The translations under genes were made by a program, and so were the position numbers. Below are positions 40,025-49,224 of a DNA stretch of 64,000 nucleotides, in pieces. The first letter of the stretch is position 1. Each line of letters begins with the position of its first letter. The notes below the pieces were generated by a model, which was not told the DNA's origin, made no database searches, and worked only from the letters and a program-made list of their open reading frames with translations. Source of the DNA: Nocardia brasiliensis (GTDB taxonomy: Bacteria > Actinomycetota > Actinomycetes > Mycobacteriales > Mycobacteriaceae); the NCBI RefSeq assembly GCF_011801125.1, contig NZ_CP046171.1:2790001-2854000 (forward strand), given 5' to 3'.

Positions 40025-40459
40025 GCCGCGGCCTTCGCCGAAACCGCACGGACTCTCTTCTTTGATGCCACACCATCCGGTGTCGTCATCACGGTGCCTT
40101 CCCCGCTGAACCCCGTTGAGCGAATCAGGCCGGAAATATCGTTAGATCCACAGTCTCATCCGAACTAGCTCCGCGGCCTCGGCCGTAACCGCACGGACTC
40201 TCTTCCTCGATGCCACACCATCCGGTGCCGTCATCACGGTGCCTTCCCCGCTGAACCCCGTTGAGCGATTCAGGCCGGAAATATCGTTAGATCCACAGTC
40301 TCATCCGAACTAGCTCCGCGGCCTCGGCTGGAACCGCACGGACTCTCTTCTTTGATGCCACACCATCCGGTGTCGTCATCACGGTGCCTTCCCCGCTGAA
40401 CCCCGTTGAGCGAATCAGGCCAGAAGCACCGTTAGATCCGCAGTCCCGCGCGACGCCGA
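40025..40459 (-). repeat. Three 145-bp tandem repeats, each with a short ORF and ribosome site
   Basis: Three copies with 145-base spacing. On the minus strand each contains GGGGAAGG, 7 bases, then an ATG opening a short ORF: 39988-40089 (33 aa), 40142-40234 (30 aa) and 40287-40379 (30 aa). All begin MT(T/A)PDGVAS followed by a basic (K/R)KRVRAV; the last two end ELVRMRLWI and the first diverges after AEA/AKA. Whether the peptides are made is unknown; the units could equally be remnants of an unrecognised element or a repeated RNA. The rest of the 1135-base gap (39891-41025) shows no convincing gene. Confidence 0.85.
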
Positions 40460-40553
40460 AGTCGGGACCGGGCCTTCGCCGAGGGGGCGAGGCCGCGTCT
40501 CCGCAGTGCGGCACGCATCGCTGCGGGCCGCGCATCCCACCGAACGTAAGTCA

Positions 40554-40800
40554 GGCGATCTGCGTCGGCCTGAGTAGGAGCCCTGTTGGTCGCGACTGAA
40601 TGTAGGCCGGGGGCGATCTGTGTCGGTCTGAGGGGGAGTCGTGTTGGTCGGGACTGGGTGTGGGTTGGGGGGTGTGTCGGCTCGAGGGGGAGTCGTGTTG
40701 GTCGCGGCTGGGTGTGGGTCGGGGGTGATCCGTGTCGACCTGAGGGGAACCGTGCTGGCCCGCTTGAATGTAGGCCGGGAGCGATCCGTGACGGCCAAGG
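40554..40800. repeat. Degenerate tandem repeat of about 56 bp
   Basis: About four to five imperfect units of the form GCGATCTG(T/C)GTCGG...CTGAG...GGAG...GTGTTGGTCG...GACTG...GTAGG. Divergence between units is high and unit length drifts. It gives rise to long proline/threonine-rich shadow ORFs on the minus strand that I do not regard as genes. Confidence 0.6.
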
Positions 40801-41025
40801 TGGAATTCGGCTGGCCGCGAAAGTCCTTGTTCGGCGAGCTCCTGGGCAATCGGGGCTCGCGCACCTCGACCCCTGAAGCACGCGTGGGATTCGGTGGGGT
40901 GAACCGGCGGGGGTTCGTGTCGGCGCTCTGGCGTAATGTGCGGGTGTCTCGGAGCTGCCGTGGGGGAGCGGCGGGGTCGGTCCGGCATCCGGGTGGATGC
41001 GAAGTTCGGTGACACGGAGAGTGGT

Positions 41026-41931
41026 GTGAAGCGGCTACGAGATCGCTACGAAGCCTTGCTGCTCGATCTGGACGGCACCCTGTATCGGGGTCCGGTGGTG
41101 ATCGAGGGCGCCCCGGCGGCGTTGGCGGCCGAGGACGCGCAGCGGCTGGTGTATGTGACGAACAATGCCAGTCGCGCACCGGCGACGGTCGCGGCGCACC
41201 TGGCCGAACTCGGATTCGCCGCGACCACCGACGACGTGGTGACCAGCGCGCAGGCGGCGGCGCGACTGCTGGCCGAGCGCCTCGCCCCGGGCGCGGACGT
41301 GCTCGTGGTCGGCACCGACGACCTGGCCGCCGAGGTCGCGGCGGTCGGCTTGCGCCCGGTCCGCCGCTTCGACGGTGCCGCGCCCGCCGCTGTGGTGCAA
41401 GGACATTCACCGCAGACCGGCTGGCCCGAGCTCGCCGAGGCCGCGTACGCGTTGCGGTCCGGGGCACTGTGGGTGGCTGCGAACACCGACAAGACACTGC
41501 CGAACGAGCGCGGTCTGGCCCCGGGCAACGGCGCGATGGTCGCCGCACTGCGCACCGCGACCGAGCTGGCGCCGCTGGTGGCGGGTAAGCCGTTCGCACC
41601 GCTGATGGCGGACGCGCTGGTGCGCGCGGACACCCGCAGCGCGCTGGTGGTGGGTGACCGATTGGACACCGATATCGAGGGCGCGAACGCGGTCGGGCTG
41701 GATTCGCTGCTGGTGCTCACCGGCGTCAGTACCCTGGACGAGCTGAAAGACGCGGCGGCCGAGTTCATTCCGACCTTCGTGGCCGACTCGCTCGACGCGC
41801 TGAACCAGCCGCCGATTCCGGCCGAATCGGACATCGATCCCAGCGACCTCGCCGCCGAGTTGGCCGAGCTGTTGCGGCGCAACCCGGGACGAGCCGTGAC
41901 GGTTCGCGCGTCTGGTTCGCAAATCCGATAG
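41026..41931 (+). CDS. HAD-IIA phosphatase (glycerol-3-phosphate phosphatase, Rv1692 type)
   Basis: A 301-residue phosphatase of the NagD-like HAD family: motif I DLDGTLYRG with the nucleophile and acid/base Asp, motif II YVTNNAS, a C2 cap, and GDRLDTDIEGANAVGLDSLLVLTG as motifs III/IV. The M. tuberculosis homologue Rv1692 dephosphorylates glycerol-3-phosphate released during phospholipid recycling. GTG at 41026 preceded by CGGAGAG is chosen over an upstream in-frame start. It begins the conserved Rv1692-pyrG block. Confidence 0.88.
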   Translation: MKRLRDRYEALLLDLDGTLYRGPVVIEGAPAALAAEDAQRLVYVTNNASRAPATVAAHLAELGFAATTDDVVTSAQAAARLLAERLAPGADVLVVGTDDLAAEVAAVGLRPVRRFDGAAPAAVVQGHSPQTGWPELAEAAYALRSGALWVAANTDKTLPNERGLAPGNGAMVAALRTATELAPLVAGKPFAPLMADALVRADTRSALVVGDRLDTDIEGANAVGLDSLLVLTGVSTLDELKDAAAEFIPTFVADSLDALNQPPIPAESDIDPSDLAAELAELLRRNPGRAVTVRASGSQIR

Positions 41932-41944
41932 CGTTGACCGCACG

Positions 41945-42250
41945 ATGACTACTCCTATGCCCCGCCCAGGAATGCCGATGCCAGGTGCCAGCGGACCCCG
42001 CCCCGGGGTGCCGCTGCCCGGCCAGCATCTGCCGGGCGCACCCGGGCGTCCGGAGCCCGCCGATCCGGAGCGCATCCGCAGCGAGATCGATGACCTGCTC
42101 ACCGAACTCGTCACCCGCACCGGCCGGCCGACCGAGCAGGCGACGGCCGAGAGCGCGGAGACCGGCGCGGACCTCACCCGCCGCGCGCGGATCCTGGAGC
42201 AGGCGCACGACGTGCTCGTGCAGGCCCTGGCCACGGTGGACAAGATCTGA
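41945..42250 (+). CDS. Small conserved protein (Rv1693 position)
   Basis: A 101-residue protein: a Pro/Gly/Met-rich N-terminus (MPRPGMPMPGASGPRPGVPLPG) followed by a helical hairpin (ERIRSEIDDLLTELVTRTG and TRRARILEQAHDVLVQALATVD). It lies one base from tlyA, the place occupied by Rv1693 in mycobacteria, although the Pro-rich part is longer here. Function unknown. Confidence 0.8.
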   Translation: MTTPMPRPGMPMPGASGPRPGVPLPGQHLPGAPGRPEPADPERIRSEIDDLLTELVTRTGRPTEQATAESAETGADLTRRARILEQAHDVLVQALATVDKI

Positions 42251-42251
42251 G

Positions 42252-43085
42252 GTGGCCAGACGCGCGCGCGTGGACGCCGAACTGGTTCGCCGCGGGTTGG
42301 CGAGATCGCGAGAGCACGCGGTCGAGCTGATCGGCGCCGGACGCGTCCTGATTGCTGGAACGGTCGCGGTCAAGCCGGCGACCGCGGTCGAGGCGGGTAC
42401 GCCGCTGCTGGTCCGGGAGCAGCCCGACGAGGTGTCGTGGGCCTCGCGTGGCGCGCACAAACTGCTCGGCGCGCTGGCGGCCTTCGAACCGGCGGGGCTC
42501 ACCGTCGCGGGCAAACGCTGTCTGGACGCGGGCGCGTCCACCGGCGGCTTCACCGACGTGCTGCTCTCGCGGGATGCGCGCGAGGTGGTCGCGGTGGATG
42601 TCGGCTACGGCCAGTTGATCTGGCGGCTGCAGAACGACGACCGGGTGCGGGTGGTCGATCGCACCAACGTGCGCAACCTCACCCTCGAAATGATCGACGG
42701 CCCAGTCGAGTTGGTGGTCGGTGACCTGTCGTTCATCTCGCTGGGCCTGGTGCTGCCCGCGCTGGCCGCGTGCGCCGCGCCGGGCGCCGATCTGCTGCCG
42801 ATGGTGAAGCCGCAGTTCGAGGTGGGCAAGGACCGGGTCGGTTCCGGCGGCGTGGTGCGCGATCCGGCGCTGCGAGCCGAGGCGGTGCGCGAGGTGGCGA
42901 CCGCGGCGGCGGCGCTCGGCCTGTACACCGAGGGCGTCACGGCGAGTCCGTTGCCCGGTCCGTCGGGCAATGTCGAATACTTCCTGTGGCTGCGTAAGTC
43001 CGGTACGCCGGACGGCAGGCCCGAAGGCGACGAGGCGCGAGTTGCCGCCCTTGTCGAGCGTGCGGTTGAGGAGGGTCCACAGTGA
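42252..43085 (+). CDS. tlyA: rRNA 2'-O-methyltransferase TlyA
   Basis: Methylates 16S and 23S rRNA riboses; in mycobacteria these marks are needed for capreomycin and viomycin sensitivity. The 277-residue protein has an N-terminal S4 RNA-binding domain ([30 protein letters not shown]) and an FtsJ-like methyltransferase domain with SAM loop [15 protein letters not shown] and the [11 protein letters not shown] strand. GTG start one base after the preceding gene; the stop overlaps nadK by 4 bases. Confidence 0.95.
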   Translation: MARRARVDAELVRRGLARSREHAVELIGAGRVLIAGTVAVKPATAVEAGTPLLVREQPDEVSWASRGAHKLLGALAAFEPAGLTVAGKRCLDAGASTGGFTDVLLSRDAREVVAVDVGYGQLIWRLQNDDRVRVVDRTNVRNLTLEMIDGPVELVVGDLSFISLGLVLPALAACAAPGADLLPMVKPQFEVGKDRVGSGGVVRDPALRAEAVREVATAAAALGLYTEGVTASPLPGPSGNVEYFLWLRKSGTPDGRPEGDEARVAALVERAVEEGPQ

Positions 43086-44041
43086 ACGCGCCGACCAGGT
43101 CCGATAGCCGGGAGATTCTGCTGGTGTCGCATCCCGGGCGGGCGGAAATCATCGAGACCGCGCACCGGGTGGCGAAGATCTTCGCGGACGCGGGCATCTG
43201 CCTGCGGGTGCTCGACGACGAGGCGGACAGCACCCGGTTCGAGGACGAACCGGGCGGCTATCCGGTACGGGTGGTCGCGCACGGCCCCGCGGCCGCGGTC
43301 GGCTGCGAGATGGTGCTGGTGCTCGGTGGTGACGGTACTTTCCTGCGGGCCGCCGAGCTGGCCCGCACCGCCGGTGTGCCGGTGCTGGGAATCAATCTGG
43401 GCCGCATCGGTTTTCTGACCGAGGCCGAGGCCGAACACCTCGATGACGCGCTGGCCCACGTGGTGCGGCGCGACTACCGCATCGAGCACCGGATGACCAT
43501 CGACGTCAACGTCCGGGTGGACGACGAGGTGGTGCAAAGCGGCTGGGCACTTAACGAGGCCAGCATCGAAAATGCCTCGCGGACAGGCGTATTGGAGCTG
43601 GTGCTGGAGGTCGACGGCAGGCCGGTCTCGGCGTTCGGCTGCGACGGCATCCTGATCGCCACCCCGACCGGTTCCACGGCGTACGCGTTCTCCGCGGGCG
43701 GCCCGGTGGTGTGGCCGGAACTCGAAGCGCTGCTGGTGATCCCGAGCAACGCGCATGCCCTGTTCGCCCGGCCGCTGGTGACCAGCCCGGAGTCGCGGAT
43801 CGCGGTCGAGGCGGCGGCCGAGGGACACGATGCGATAGTTTTCCTGGATGGCAGGCGCACACTGGACCTGCCGCGCGGTGGCCGGTTGGAAGCGGTGCGC
43901 GGCGCGGAACCGGTGCGCTGGGTGCGGCTGGATTCCGCGCCCTTCGCGGACCGGATGGTGCGCAAGTTCCAATTGCCCGTGACAGGCTGGCGTGGCCGAC
44001 GGCGAACGGAGAGCACACATGCTGACAGAGATCAGGATTGA
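43082..44041 (+). CDS. nadK: NAD kinase
   Basis: Phosphorylates NAD to NADP. The 319-residue protein has the diphosphate-binding [13 protein letters not shown], the NE motif in LNEASIEN, and [15 protein letters not shown]. It starts with GTG in a GTGA overlap with tlyA, and its last 23 bases overlap recN, consistent with a tlyA-nadK-recN operon as in mycobacteria (ppnK). Confidence 0.96.
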   Translation: MNAPTRSDSREILLVSHPGRAEIIETAHRVAKIFADAGICLRVLDDEADSTRFEDEPGGYPVRVVAHGPAAAVGCEMVLVLGGDGTFLRAAELARTAGVPVLGINLGRIGFLTEAEAEHLDDALAHVVRRDYRIEHRMTIDVNVRVDDEVVQSGWALNEASIENASRTGVLELVLEVDGRPVSAFGCDGILIATPTGSTAYAFSAGGPVVWPELEALLVIPSNAHALFARPLVTSPESRIAVEAAAEGHDAIVFLDGRRTLDLPRGGRLEAVRGAEPVRWVRLDSAPFADRMVRKFQLPVTGWRGRRRTESTHADRDQD

Positions 44042-45794
44042 CGGGCTTGGCGTTATCTCGACGGCCACCGCGCAATTCCACGAGGGTCTCACGGTTCTCA
44101 CCGGTGAGACGGGTGCGGGCAAGACCATGGTGGTCACCAGCCTGCACCTGCTGAGCGGTGCGCGCGCCGATGCCGGGCGGGTCCGGTTGGGCGCCGCGCG
44201 CGCGGTGGTCGAGGGCCGCTTCACCGTCGACGATGTCAACGACAGCGCCCGTGCCGAGGTGGCACAGGTGCTGGAATCGGCTGCGGCCGAACAGGATGAC
44301 GACGGCAGCATCATCGCGATCCGCACCGTCGGCAGCGACGGCCGTTCCCGCGCGCACCTCGGTGGCCGCAGTGTGCCCGCCGCGGTGCTCGCCGATTTCA
44401 CCGCGCCGCTGCTGACCGTGCACGGTCAGAACGACCAGTTGCGTCTGCAGCGCCCCGATCAGCAGCTGGCCGCGCTTGACCAGTTCGCCGCCGACACCGT
44501 AGGTCCGTTGCTGCGCAAATATGGTGTGCAGCGGCGCTCTTGGCTCGACGCCCGCAACGAACTGCTCGAACGCACCGCGCGCAGCAGGGAATTGGCGCAG
44601 GAGGCCGATCGGTTGCAGCATTCGCTGACCGAGATCGACGCCATCGCACCCGAACCCGGTGAGGACGTGCGCATCGTCGAGGACGTGCGCAGGCTCAGCG
44701 ACCTGGATTCGCTGCGCGCGGCCGCCGCGACCGCGCACGACGCGCTCGCCGGATCGCCGGAAACGCCCGAAGACGGTTCCGGCGCACTGGAATTGCTCGG
44801 CGCCGCGCGCTCACGCATCGAGTCGGCCGACGACCCGAAGCTCACCGCGCTGGCCCCGCGGCTGGGCGAGGCGATCGCGGTGGTGGTCGATCTGACGACC
44901 GAACTCAGCGGTTATCTCTCGGAGCTGCCCTCCGATCCGGGTGCGCTGGACTCGCTGCTCACCCGGCAGGCCGAACTGAAGTCGCTCACCCGCAAGTACG
45001 CCCCCGACATCGACGGGGTGCTCGCCTGGGCCGACGAGGCGCGCACCAAGCTCGGTTCGCTCGACGTGTCCGAGGAGGCGCTCACCGCGTTGGCGGCCGA
45101 GGTCGATATCGCCGCCGAACGGGTGCGGGAGGCAGCGGGCAAGCTGAGCGCCGCGCGGAAGAAGGCGGCGGGCAAACTCGCGTCGGCGGTGAGCGCCGAG
45201 CTGGGCGGGCTGGCCATGGGCAAGGCGAAGCTGGAGGTCGAGGTCCGGCCGGTGCCGGCCGGACCGCAGGATTCCGCGCCACTGCTGGTCGGCGGGACCG
45301 AGCTGCACGCGGGGTCGACGGGTGTCGACGAGGTGGAGTTCCGGTTGTCGGCGCACTCGGGCGCGCAGTCACTTCCGTTGAGCAAGAGCGCTTCCGGCGG
45401 TGAACTCTCCCGGGTGATGCTCGCGCTCGAGGTGGTGCTCGCCCGCTCCGATCACGGCGCGACCATGGTGTTCGACGAGGTCGACGCCGGGGTCGGCGGC
45501 CGGGCCGCGGTCGAGATCGGGCGCAGGCTGGCCCGGCTCGCGCGCACCCATCAGGTCATCGTGGTCACGCACCTGCCGCAGGTGGCGGCCTTCGCCGACA
45601 CCCACCTGGTGGTCGACAAGTCCGACGACGGCAAGGGCACGGTGAACAGCGGCGTGCGGGCGCTGACCAAGGACGAGCGGGTCATCGAGTTGGCACGCAT
45701 GCTGGCCGGTTTGGACGACACCGAAACCGGCCGGGCACACGCGGAAGAACTGCTGGCGACGGCGCGCGCGGAGAAGTCCGGCGCGGCCGTCTGA
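44019..45794 (+). CDS. recN: DNA repair ATPase RecN
   Basis: SMC-like protein acting in double-strand-break repair. The 591-residue chain has N-terminal Walker [11 protein letters not shown], the [10 protein letters not shown]-loop region, a long central coiled coil (about 180-400), and C-terminal signature [15 protein letters not shown] with Walker [13 protein letters not shown]. The start is the ATG preceded by CGGAGAG inside the end of nadK. It ends 14 bases from a convergent gene. Confidence 0.96.
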   Translation: MLTEIRIDGLGVISTATAQFHEGLTVLTGETGAGKTMVVTSLHLLSGARADAGRVRLGAARAVVEGRFTVDDVNDSARAEVAQVLESAAAEQDDDGSIIAIRTVGSDGRSRAHLGGRSVPAAVLADFTAPLLTVHGQNDQLRLQRPDQQLAALDQFAADTVGPLLRKYGVQRRSWLDARNELLERTARSRELAQEADRLQHSLTEIDAIAPEPGEDVRIVEDVRRLSDLDSLRAAAATAHDALAGSPETPEDGSGALELLGAARSRIESADDPKLTALAPRLGEAIAVVVDLTTELSGYLSELPSDPGALDSLLTRQAELKSLTRKYAPDIDGVLAWADEARTKLGSLDVSEEALTALAAEVDIAAERVREAAGKLSAARKKAAGKLASAVSAELGGLAMGKAKLEVEVRPVPAGPQDSAPLLVGGTELHAGSTGVDEVEFRLSAHSGAQSLPLSKSASGGELSRVMLALEVVLARSDHGATMVFDEVDAGVGGRAAVEIGRRLARLARTHQVIVVTHLPQVAAFADTHLVVDKSDDGKGTVNSGVRALTKDERVIELARMLAGLDDTETGRAHAEELLATARAEKSGAAV

Positions 45795-45808
45795 GCGCTA
45801 CCTCGGGT

Positions 45809-46228
45809 TCAGCGCGCGGCCTTCTGCGCGGCCTTGATGAACTGGCCGATCAGGTTCTTCAGCCCGAACTCCAGCACCTTCGCGGGCACGGGCAGGCTCG
45901 GCTCGGACTCCATCGTGTAGGAGACCAGAGTGCCGGTGCCGGAATCGGCGAAGGTGATGACGCCGACGTGGCGCTTGACCGGTGCGCCCTTGACGATCTT
46001 GTACTCCATGCGCTCGCCCGGCACCAGCTTGGTGATCTCCTCGGTGACGCCGAGCGGGCCGACGCCGAGCAGGTGCTGCGCGCCGACGCCCTCGCGTTCG
46101 GTCAGTCCGGGCTTGGTCAGCTTGATGTTGATCGGCAGGTACGGGCTGACGCTCTCGCGATCGGCGAAGAGCCGGTACACGACCTCGCGCGGGGCGGCGA
46201 TGACGGCGTCGACGGTGGTGCTGGCCAT
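45809..46228 (-). CDS. SRPBCC (START/polyketide cyclase-like) protein
   Basis: A 139-residue protein of the SRPBCC hydrophobic-ligand-binding fold: VDAVIAAPREVVYRLFADRESVSPYLP is the standard first strand and helices, and the chain ends with a long helix (VPAKVLEFGLKNLIGQFIKAAQKAAR) that closes the ligand cavity. AGAGGAG six bases before the ATG is a clear ribosome site. Ligand unknown. It belongs to the minus-strand group inserted between recN and steA relative to mycobacteria. Confidence 0.85.
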   Translation of the reverse strand: MASTTVDAVIAAPREVVYRLFADRESVSPYLPINIKLTKPGLTEREGVGAQHLLGVGPLGVTEEITKLVPGERMEYKIVKGAPVKRHVGVITFADSGTGTLVSYTMESEPSLPVPAKVLEFGLKNLIGQFIKAAQKAAR

Positions 46229-46330
46229 GGGGTCTCCTCTTCGAGTTACCTGTGACCCGCAGCATATAGGTACCACCGGTACCCTCCGGGAGTCCGGGTG
46301 TTCGGTGTCACAGACAGCGCGCCGCACACA

Positions 46331-46456
46331 TCATCGCGCAGAACGGCTCGGCAGCGCCACGGTCTCGCGGTAGGCCGGGCAGTTCTCCAGCTCGCTGTCG
46401 TGCCGGCAGGTGAGCAGGTAGTCCAGGTAGTGCCGGGCGGTCTCCAGTTCGGCCAT
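46331..46456 (-). CDS. Possible small protein, 41 aa
   Basis: A 41-codon ORF beginning MAELETARHYLDYLLTC and containing two cysteines spaced LTCRHDSELENCPAY. Composition looks protein-like, unlike the surrounding shadow frames, but the ribosome site is weak and the frame is open upstream for 23 more codons. Unrecognised; kept as a tentative gene. Confidence 0.35.
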   Translation of the reverse strand: MAELETARHYLDYLLTCRHDSELENCPAYRETVALPSRSAR

Positions 46457-46547
46457 GCGGTGATGCCGGGGCGACGGGCAGGTCGATGACGTGCCATGAT
46501 TCCGATCTCGATAACCCAGTCTCACTGGATTGCGCTGAGCGGAACAG

Positions 46548-47873
46548 TCAGTCCCGCTCGGGACCGAGGCCGATGCCGCGCGTGGCCAGCCAGGGGAGCG
46601 GGTCGACGCGGTTGGTGCCGTTCAGCCAGACCTCGAAGTGGCAGTGCGGGCCGGTGGTCTCGCCGCGGTTGCCGACCGTCGCGATCTCGTCCCCGGCCGT
46701 GACGCGCTGGCCGATCGAGACCAGCGCGGTGTTGATGTGGCCGTACACGGTGATGGTGCCGTCGTCGCCGAGCACGCGGACCCACATGCCGAAGCCGCTG
46801 GCCGGTCCCGCGCTGATCACCGTGCCGTCCTCGACCGCGACGATCGGGGTGCCGATCGGCGCGGCCACATCGACACCGCCGTGCAGGGTGCCCCAGCGCA
46901 TGCCGTAACCGGAGGTGAAGGTGCCGGAGGTGAATTTGACGAACAGCGGGCGCAGCTTCGCCTGGATGTCGGCGGAGATCTCGTCGGCGACCTTGCTGCC
47001 GTTGTGCAGCATATCGGCGAATTGGCCGAGCGTGGCCGGGCTTTCCTCGAGCAGACCCGGCTCCGTGCTGTGCGGCGCGGCGGTGCCGGCCGCCGCGTCC
47101 ATCGCCTGCGGTTGGCCCAGCGCCATCGGCGTCACCGATTGCGCGGGCGGCTTGGCGCTACCCGACTCGAGATTCTGTCCCGCGGCGACGATCGCGCCCG
47201 CGGCCACGGCGACGATCGCGGCCCGCCCCTTCAACGCCGTCGGCGGCGGTGGCATCCGGTGCCGTCCGCCCCGCCGCCTGCGGGGCTCGGCGGCGGTGTG
47301 CCGGGTGCTGCCGCGCGGGGCCCACGCGGTGTCGGTGGTCGCTGAAGTCGGAGTGACCGGGGCATGGCCTTGTTCGGCCCGATCCGAATCGTCTGGGCCC
47401 GTGTCGTCGGAGTGCGCGGACCAGCCGTAGTCGGCCTCGTCGGCCCGCCCGCGCGGAGTCCACGCCGTGCGCGGGTCGACCGCGGCGTACTCGTCGGTGG
47501 CGGGGGTTGCCCACGGTTCGTTCGGCGACTGCCACCGATCGTTCGACCACACCCACTGATCGGTCGGCATCGGATCGCCGGGTGGTTCGGCGTGCGCCGA
47601 CTGCGGGACCGGAGACCACTCTTGCGCGGCGGGTGTCCAACGATCCCAACGGTTTTCGGTGGGCCACGGCGCTCGGTCGGATGGTCGCTCCCGATCGAGC
47701 GACCAGCGGTCCTCGGTGGTCGGCCGCCGGTCGGCCGCAGGCCGCCGATCCTCGTGCGCCATCCACGGCTCGTCGCGCCGCAGCGAATTGCTGAACCCTT
47801 GCTGGAAGTCGTCCGGGTGGTGCAGCTTTGGGATGCCGCGCTGCTCGAAACCCCGCGGCCCGTACCCGCTCAT
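46548..47873 (-). CDS. Membrane-anchored M23 (LytM) endopeptidase
   Basis: A 441-residue protein: a long hydrophilic, Trp/Arg/Pro-rich cytoplasmic region (1 to about 210), one transmembrane helix (GRAAIVAVAAGAIVAAG), an extracellular linker, and a C-terminal M23 domain. All catalytic features are intact: LHGGVDV (His and Asp zinc ligands), VYGHI, and HCHFEVW (HxH). It should cut peptidoglycan cross-links. Its position beside steA-steB, genes for cell separation, suggests a role in septal wall cleavage (inference). Confidence 0.88.
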   Translation of the reverse strand: MSGYGPRGFEQRGIPKLHHPDDFQQGFSNSLRRDEPWMAHEDRRPAADRRPTTEDRWSLDRERPSDRAPWPTENRWDRWTPAAQEWSPVPQSAHAEPPGDPMPTDQWVWSNDRWQSPNEPWATPATDEYAAVDPRTAWTPRGRADEADYGWSAHSDDTGPDDSDRAEQGHAPVTPTSATTDTAWAPRGSTRHTAAEPRRRRGGRHRMPPPPTALKGRAAIVAVAAGAIVAAGQNLESGSAKPPAQSVTPMALGQPQAMDAAAGTAAPHSTEPGLLEESPATLGQFADMLHNGSKVADEISADIQAKLRPLFVKFTSGTFTSGYGMRWGTLHGGVDVAAPIGTPIVAVEDGTVISAGPASGFGMWVRVLGDDGTITVYGHINTALVSIGQRVTAGDEIATVGNRGETTGPHCHFEVWLNGTNRVDPLPWLATRGIGLGPERD

Positions 47874-48151
47874 CGCAGCGACCGCATTTGTCTGGATTGT
47901 CCAGAACGCGACGGTATGCGAGAAACGTCTGGTAATCGGTGCCCGGCACCGAAATTCGCGGTTGTTTCGAGGCGCATCCAGCTGGTGTCCTTTGCTGCGT
48001 CACGTCGAGTGGGATCGATGTCGGCCGACGGTAACGAAACGGTAGCGACCTCGCTAGTTAGACGCGCGAAATAGTTTGCTTCCTGTGACGGTAGACACAG
48101 TTTGATCGGGTGATTGTCCGTAATGCCTTGAATGCCCAGGTGATTCGCGCA

Positions 48152-48853
48152 TCACGGGGTCGGCGGGGCCGCGTTCTGCTTGGACAGCGCGTCGCCGAGC
48201 AGTACGCCGCCGATGACGACCGCGGGGATGCCGAAGGCGATGGTGCCGATGACCCCGCCGATGGCGGCGACCGGGATGGCGGTCACGAGGCAGCCGCCGA
48301 GGAACCCGGGAATGGTCAGCACCCCGATGGTCGGCACGGTCGCCGCGCCGCCGACCAGCGCGCCGCCGACCACGCAGCCCAGGCCCGCCCCGACGACGGT
48401 CCCGATGAGCGTGCCGAGCGCGGTGCCGACCCCGACGACCGCGGTGAAGTTCTCCAGCGCCTTGGTGAATGCGGGGGACTCGGGATCGAGGGCGACATCG
48501 TGCAGGGGGTCGGTCACCCCGGGCGCGGGTGTCGCGGTGGCCGGGTCGAGGCCGGGGGTCAGGGTCGCGGTGGTGCCGTCGATCTGCGCGGCGATCGGCC
48601 AGCGTCGATTGTCCCGGTAATAAACCAGTGGGAACGACGCCCGCAGCTCGCCCGCGTCGTCGCGGATCTCCAGGTGGTCGCTCGCGGTGTTCAGGGAGCC
48701 GGAGTCGATGCTCAGGGCCACGGCGTCGCCGAGTGTCCGCGCGGAGTAGTGGATGCCGGGTAGGTCCGGATCGGCGTGGGCGGTGAGCGTCGCGGCGGCG
48801 CAGATCGCCGCCGTGCTCGTCGAGGCAACAAGGAATCTCGTTAATCTGTGCAC
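48152..48853 (-). CDS. Exported protein with Gly-rich hydrophobic C-terminus
   Basis: A 233-residue protein with a signal peptide ending near TLTAHA-DPD, a beta-rich domain (YSARTLGDAVALSIDSGSL...), and a C-terminal 100 residues full of glycine-zipper-like hydrophobic segments (GTLIGTVVGAGLGCVVGGALVGG). Such segments often insert into membranes or oligomerise. GAAGGCGG precedes the GTG start chosen; an in-frame start 45 codons upstream would bury the signal peptide. Similar secreted proteins are common in Nocardia; function unknown. Confidence 0.7.
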   Translation of the reverse strand: MHRLTRFLVASTSTAAICAAATLTAHADPDLPGIHYSARTLGDAVALSIDSGSLNTASDHLEIRDDAGELRASFPLVYYRDNRRWPIAAQIDGTTATLTPGLDPATATPAPGVTDPLHDVALDPESPAFTKALENFTAVVGVGTALGTLIGTVVGAGLGCVVGGALVGGAATVPTIGVLTIPGFLGGCLVTAIPVAAIGGVIGTIAFGIPAVVIGGVLLGDALSKQNAAPPTP

Positions 48854-49224
48854 GGTTCGTACCGCCTTCGATTCGGCCCGGATGGCCGGCGACGGTGTCG
48901 TGCTCGGCCAGTGGGTCGGAGATGCCGTGGGAGCATTCGGTACGCAGCGCCGCGGTCGAAAACCATCCCAGGTGGAACTATCGGCCAAGGTATGCCGGTG
49001 AGTTGCCGACGCACAAGACGCGCCGAATGTTAGCTACGGCACAGCACCGCGACGTATGCCGGTCGCCGACGCGCCGACGGCGGCGTTTTCGCCTCTGACC
49101 ACAACAGATTGCGCAGAACCTCCGCGTGTCGTCGGCCGAGTCGCTGTTTTCGCAGTGGCCAATGTGGTAGGTGATACGGCGCGCCTCCACCAAAGGTTGA
49201 GGGTTAGCGGGCAGCATCGGGGCC
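48854..49224. other. Divergent intergenic region upstream of steA
   Basis: This 371-base region has no supported gene. It should contain the promoters for the exported protein (minus) and for the steA operon (plus). I see no clear operator or hairpin. Confidence 0.4.

Noticed and set aside
37236-40459. Tandem arrays as a possible CRISPR locus
   Set aside because: Units are contiguous and 142-145 bp long with no unique spacers, and no cas genes are present.
40415-41599. Pro/Thr-rich minus-strand ORF over the 56-bp repeats and the HAD gene
   Set aside because: Low-complexity reading of a repeat continuing antisense to a real gene.
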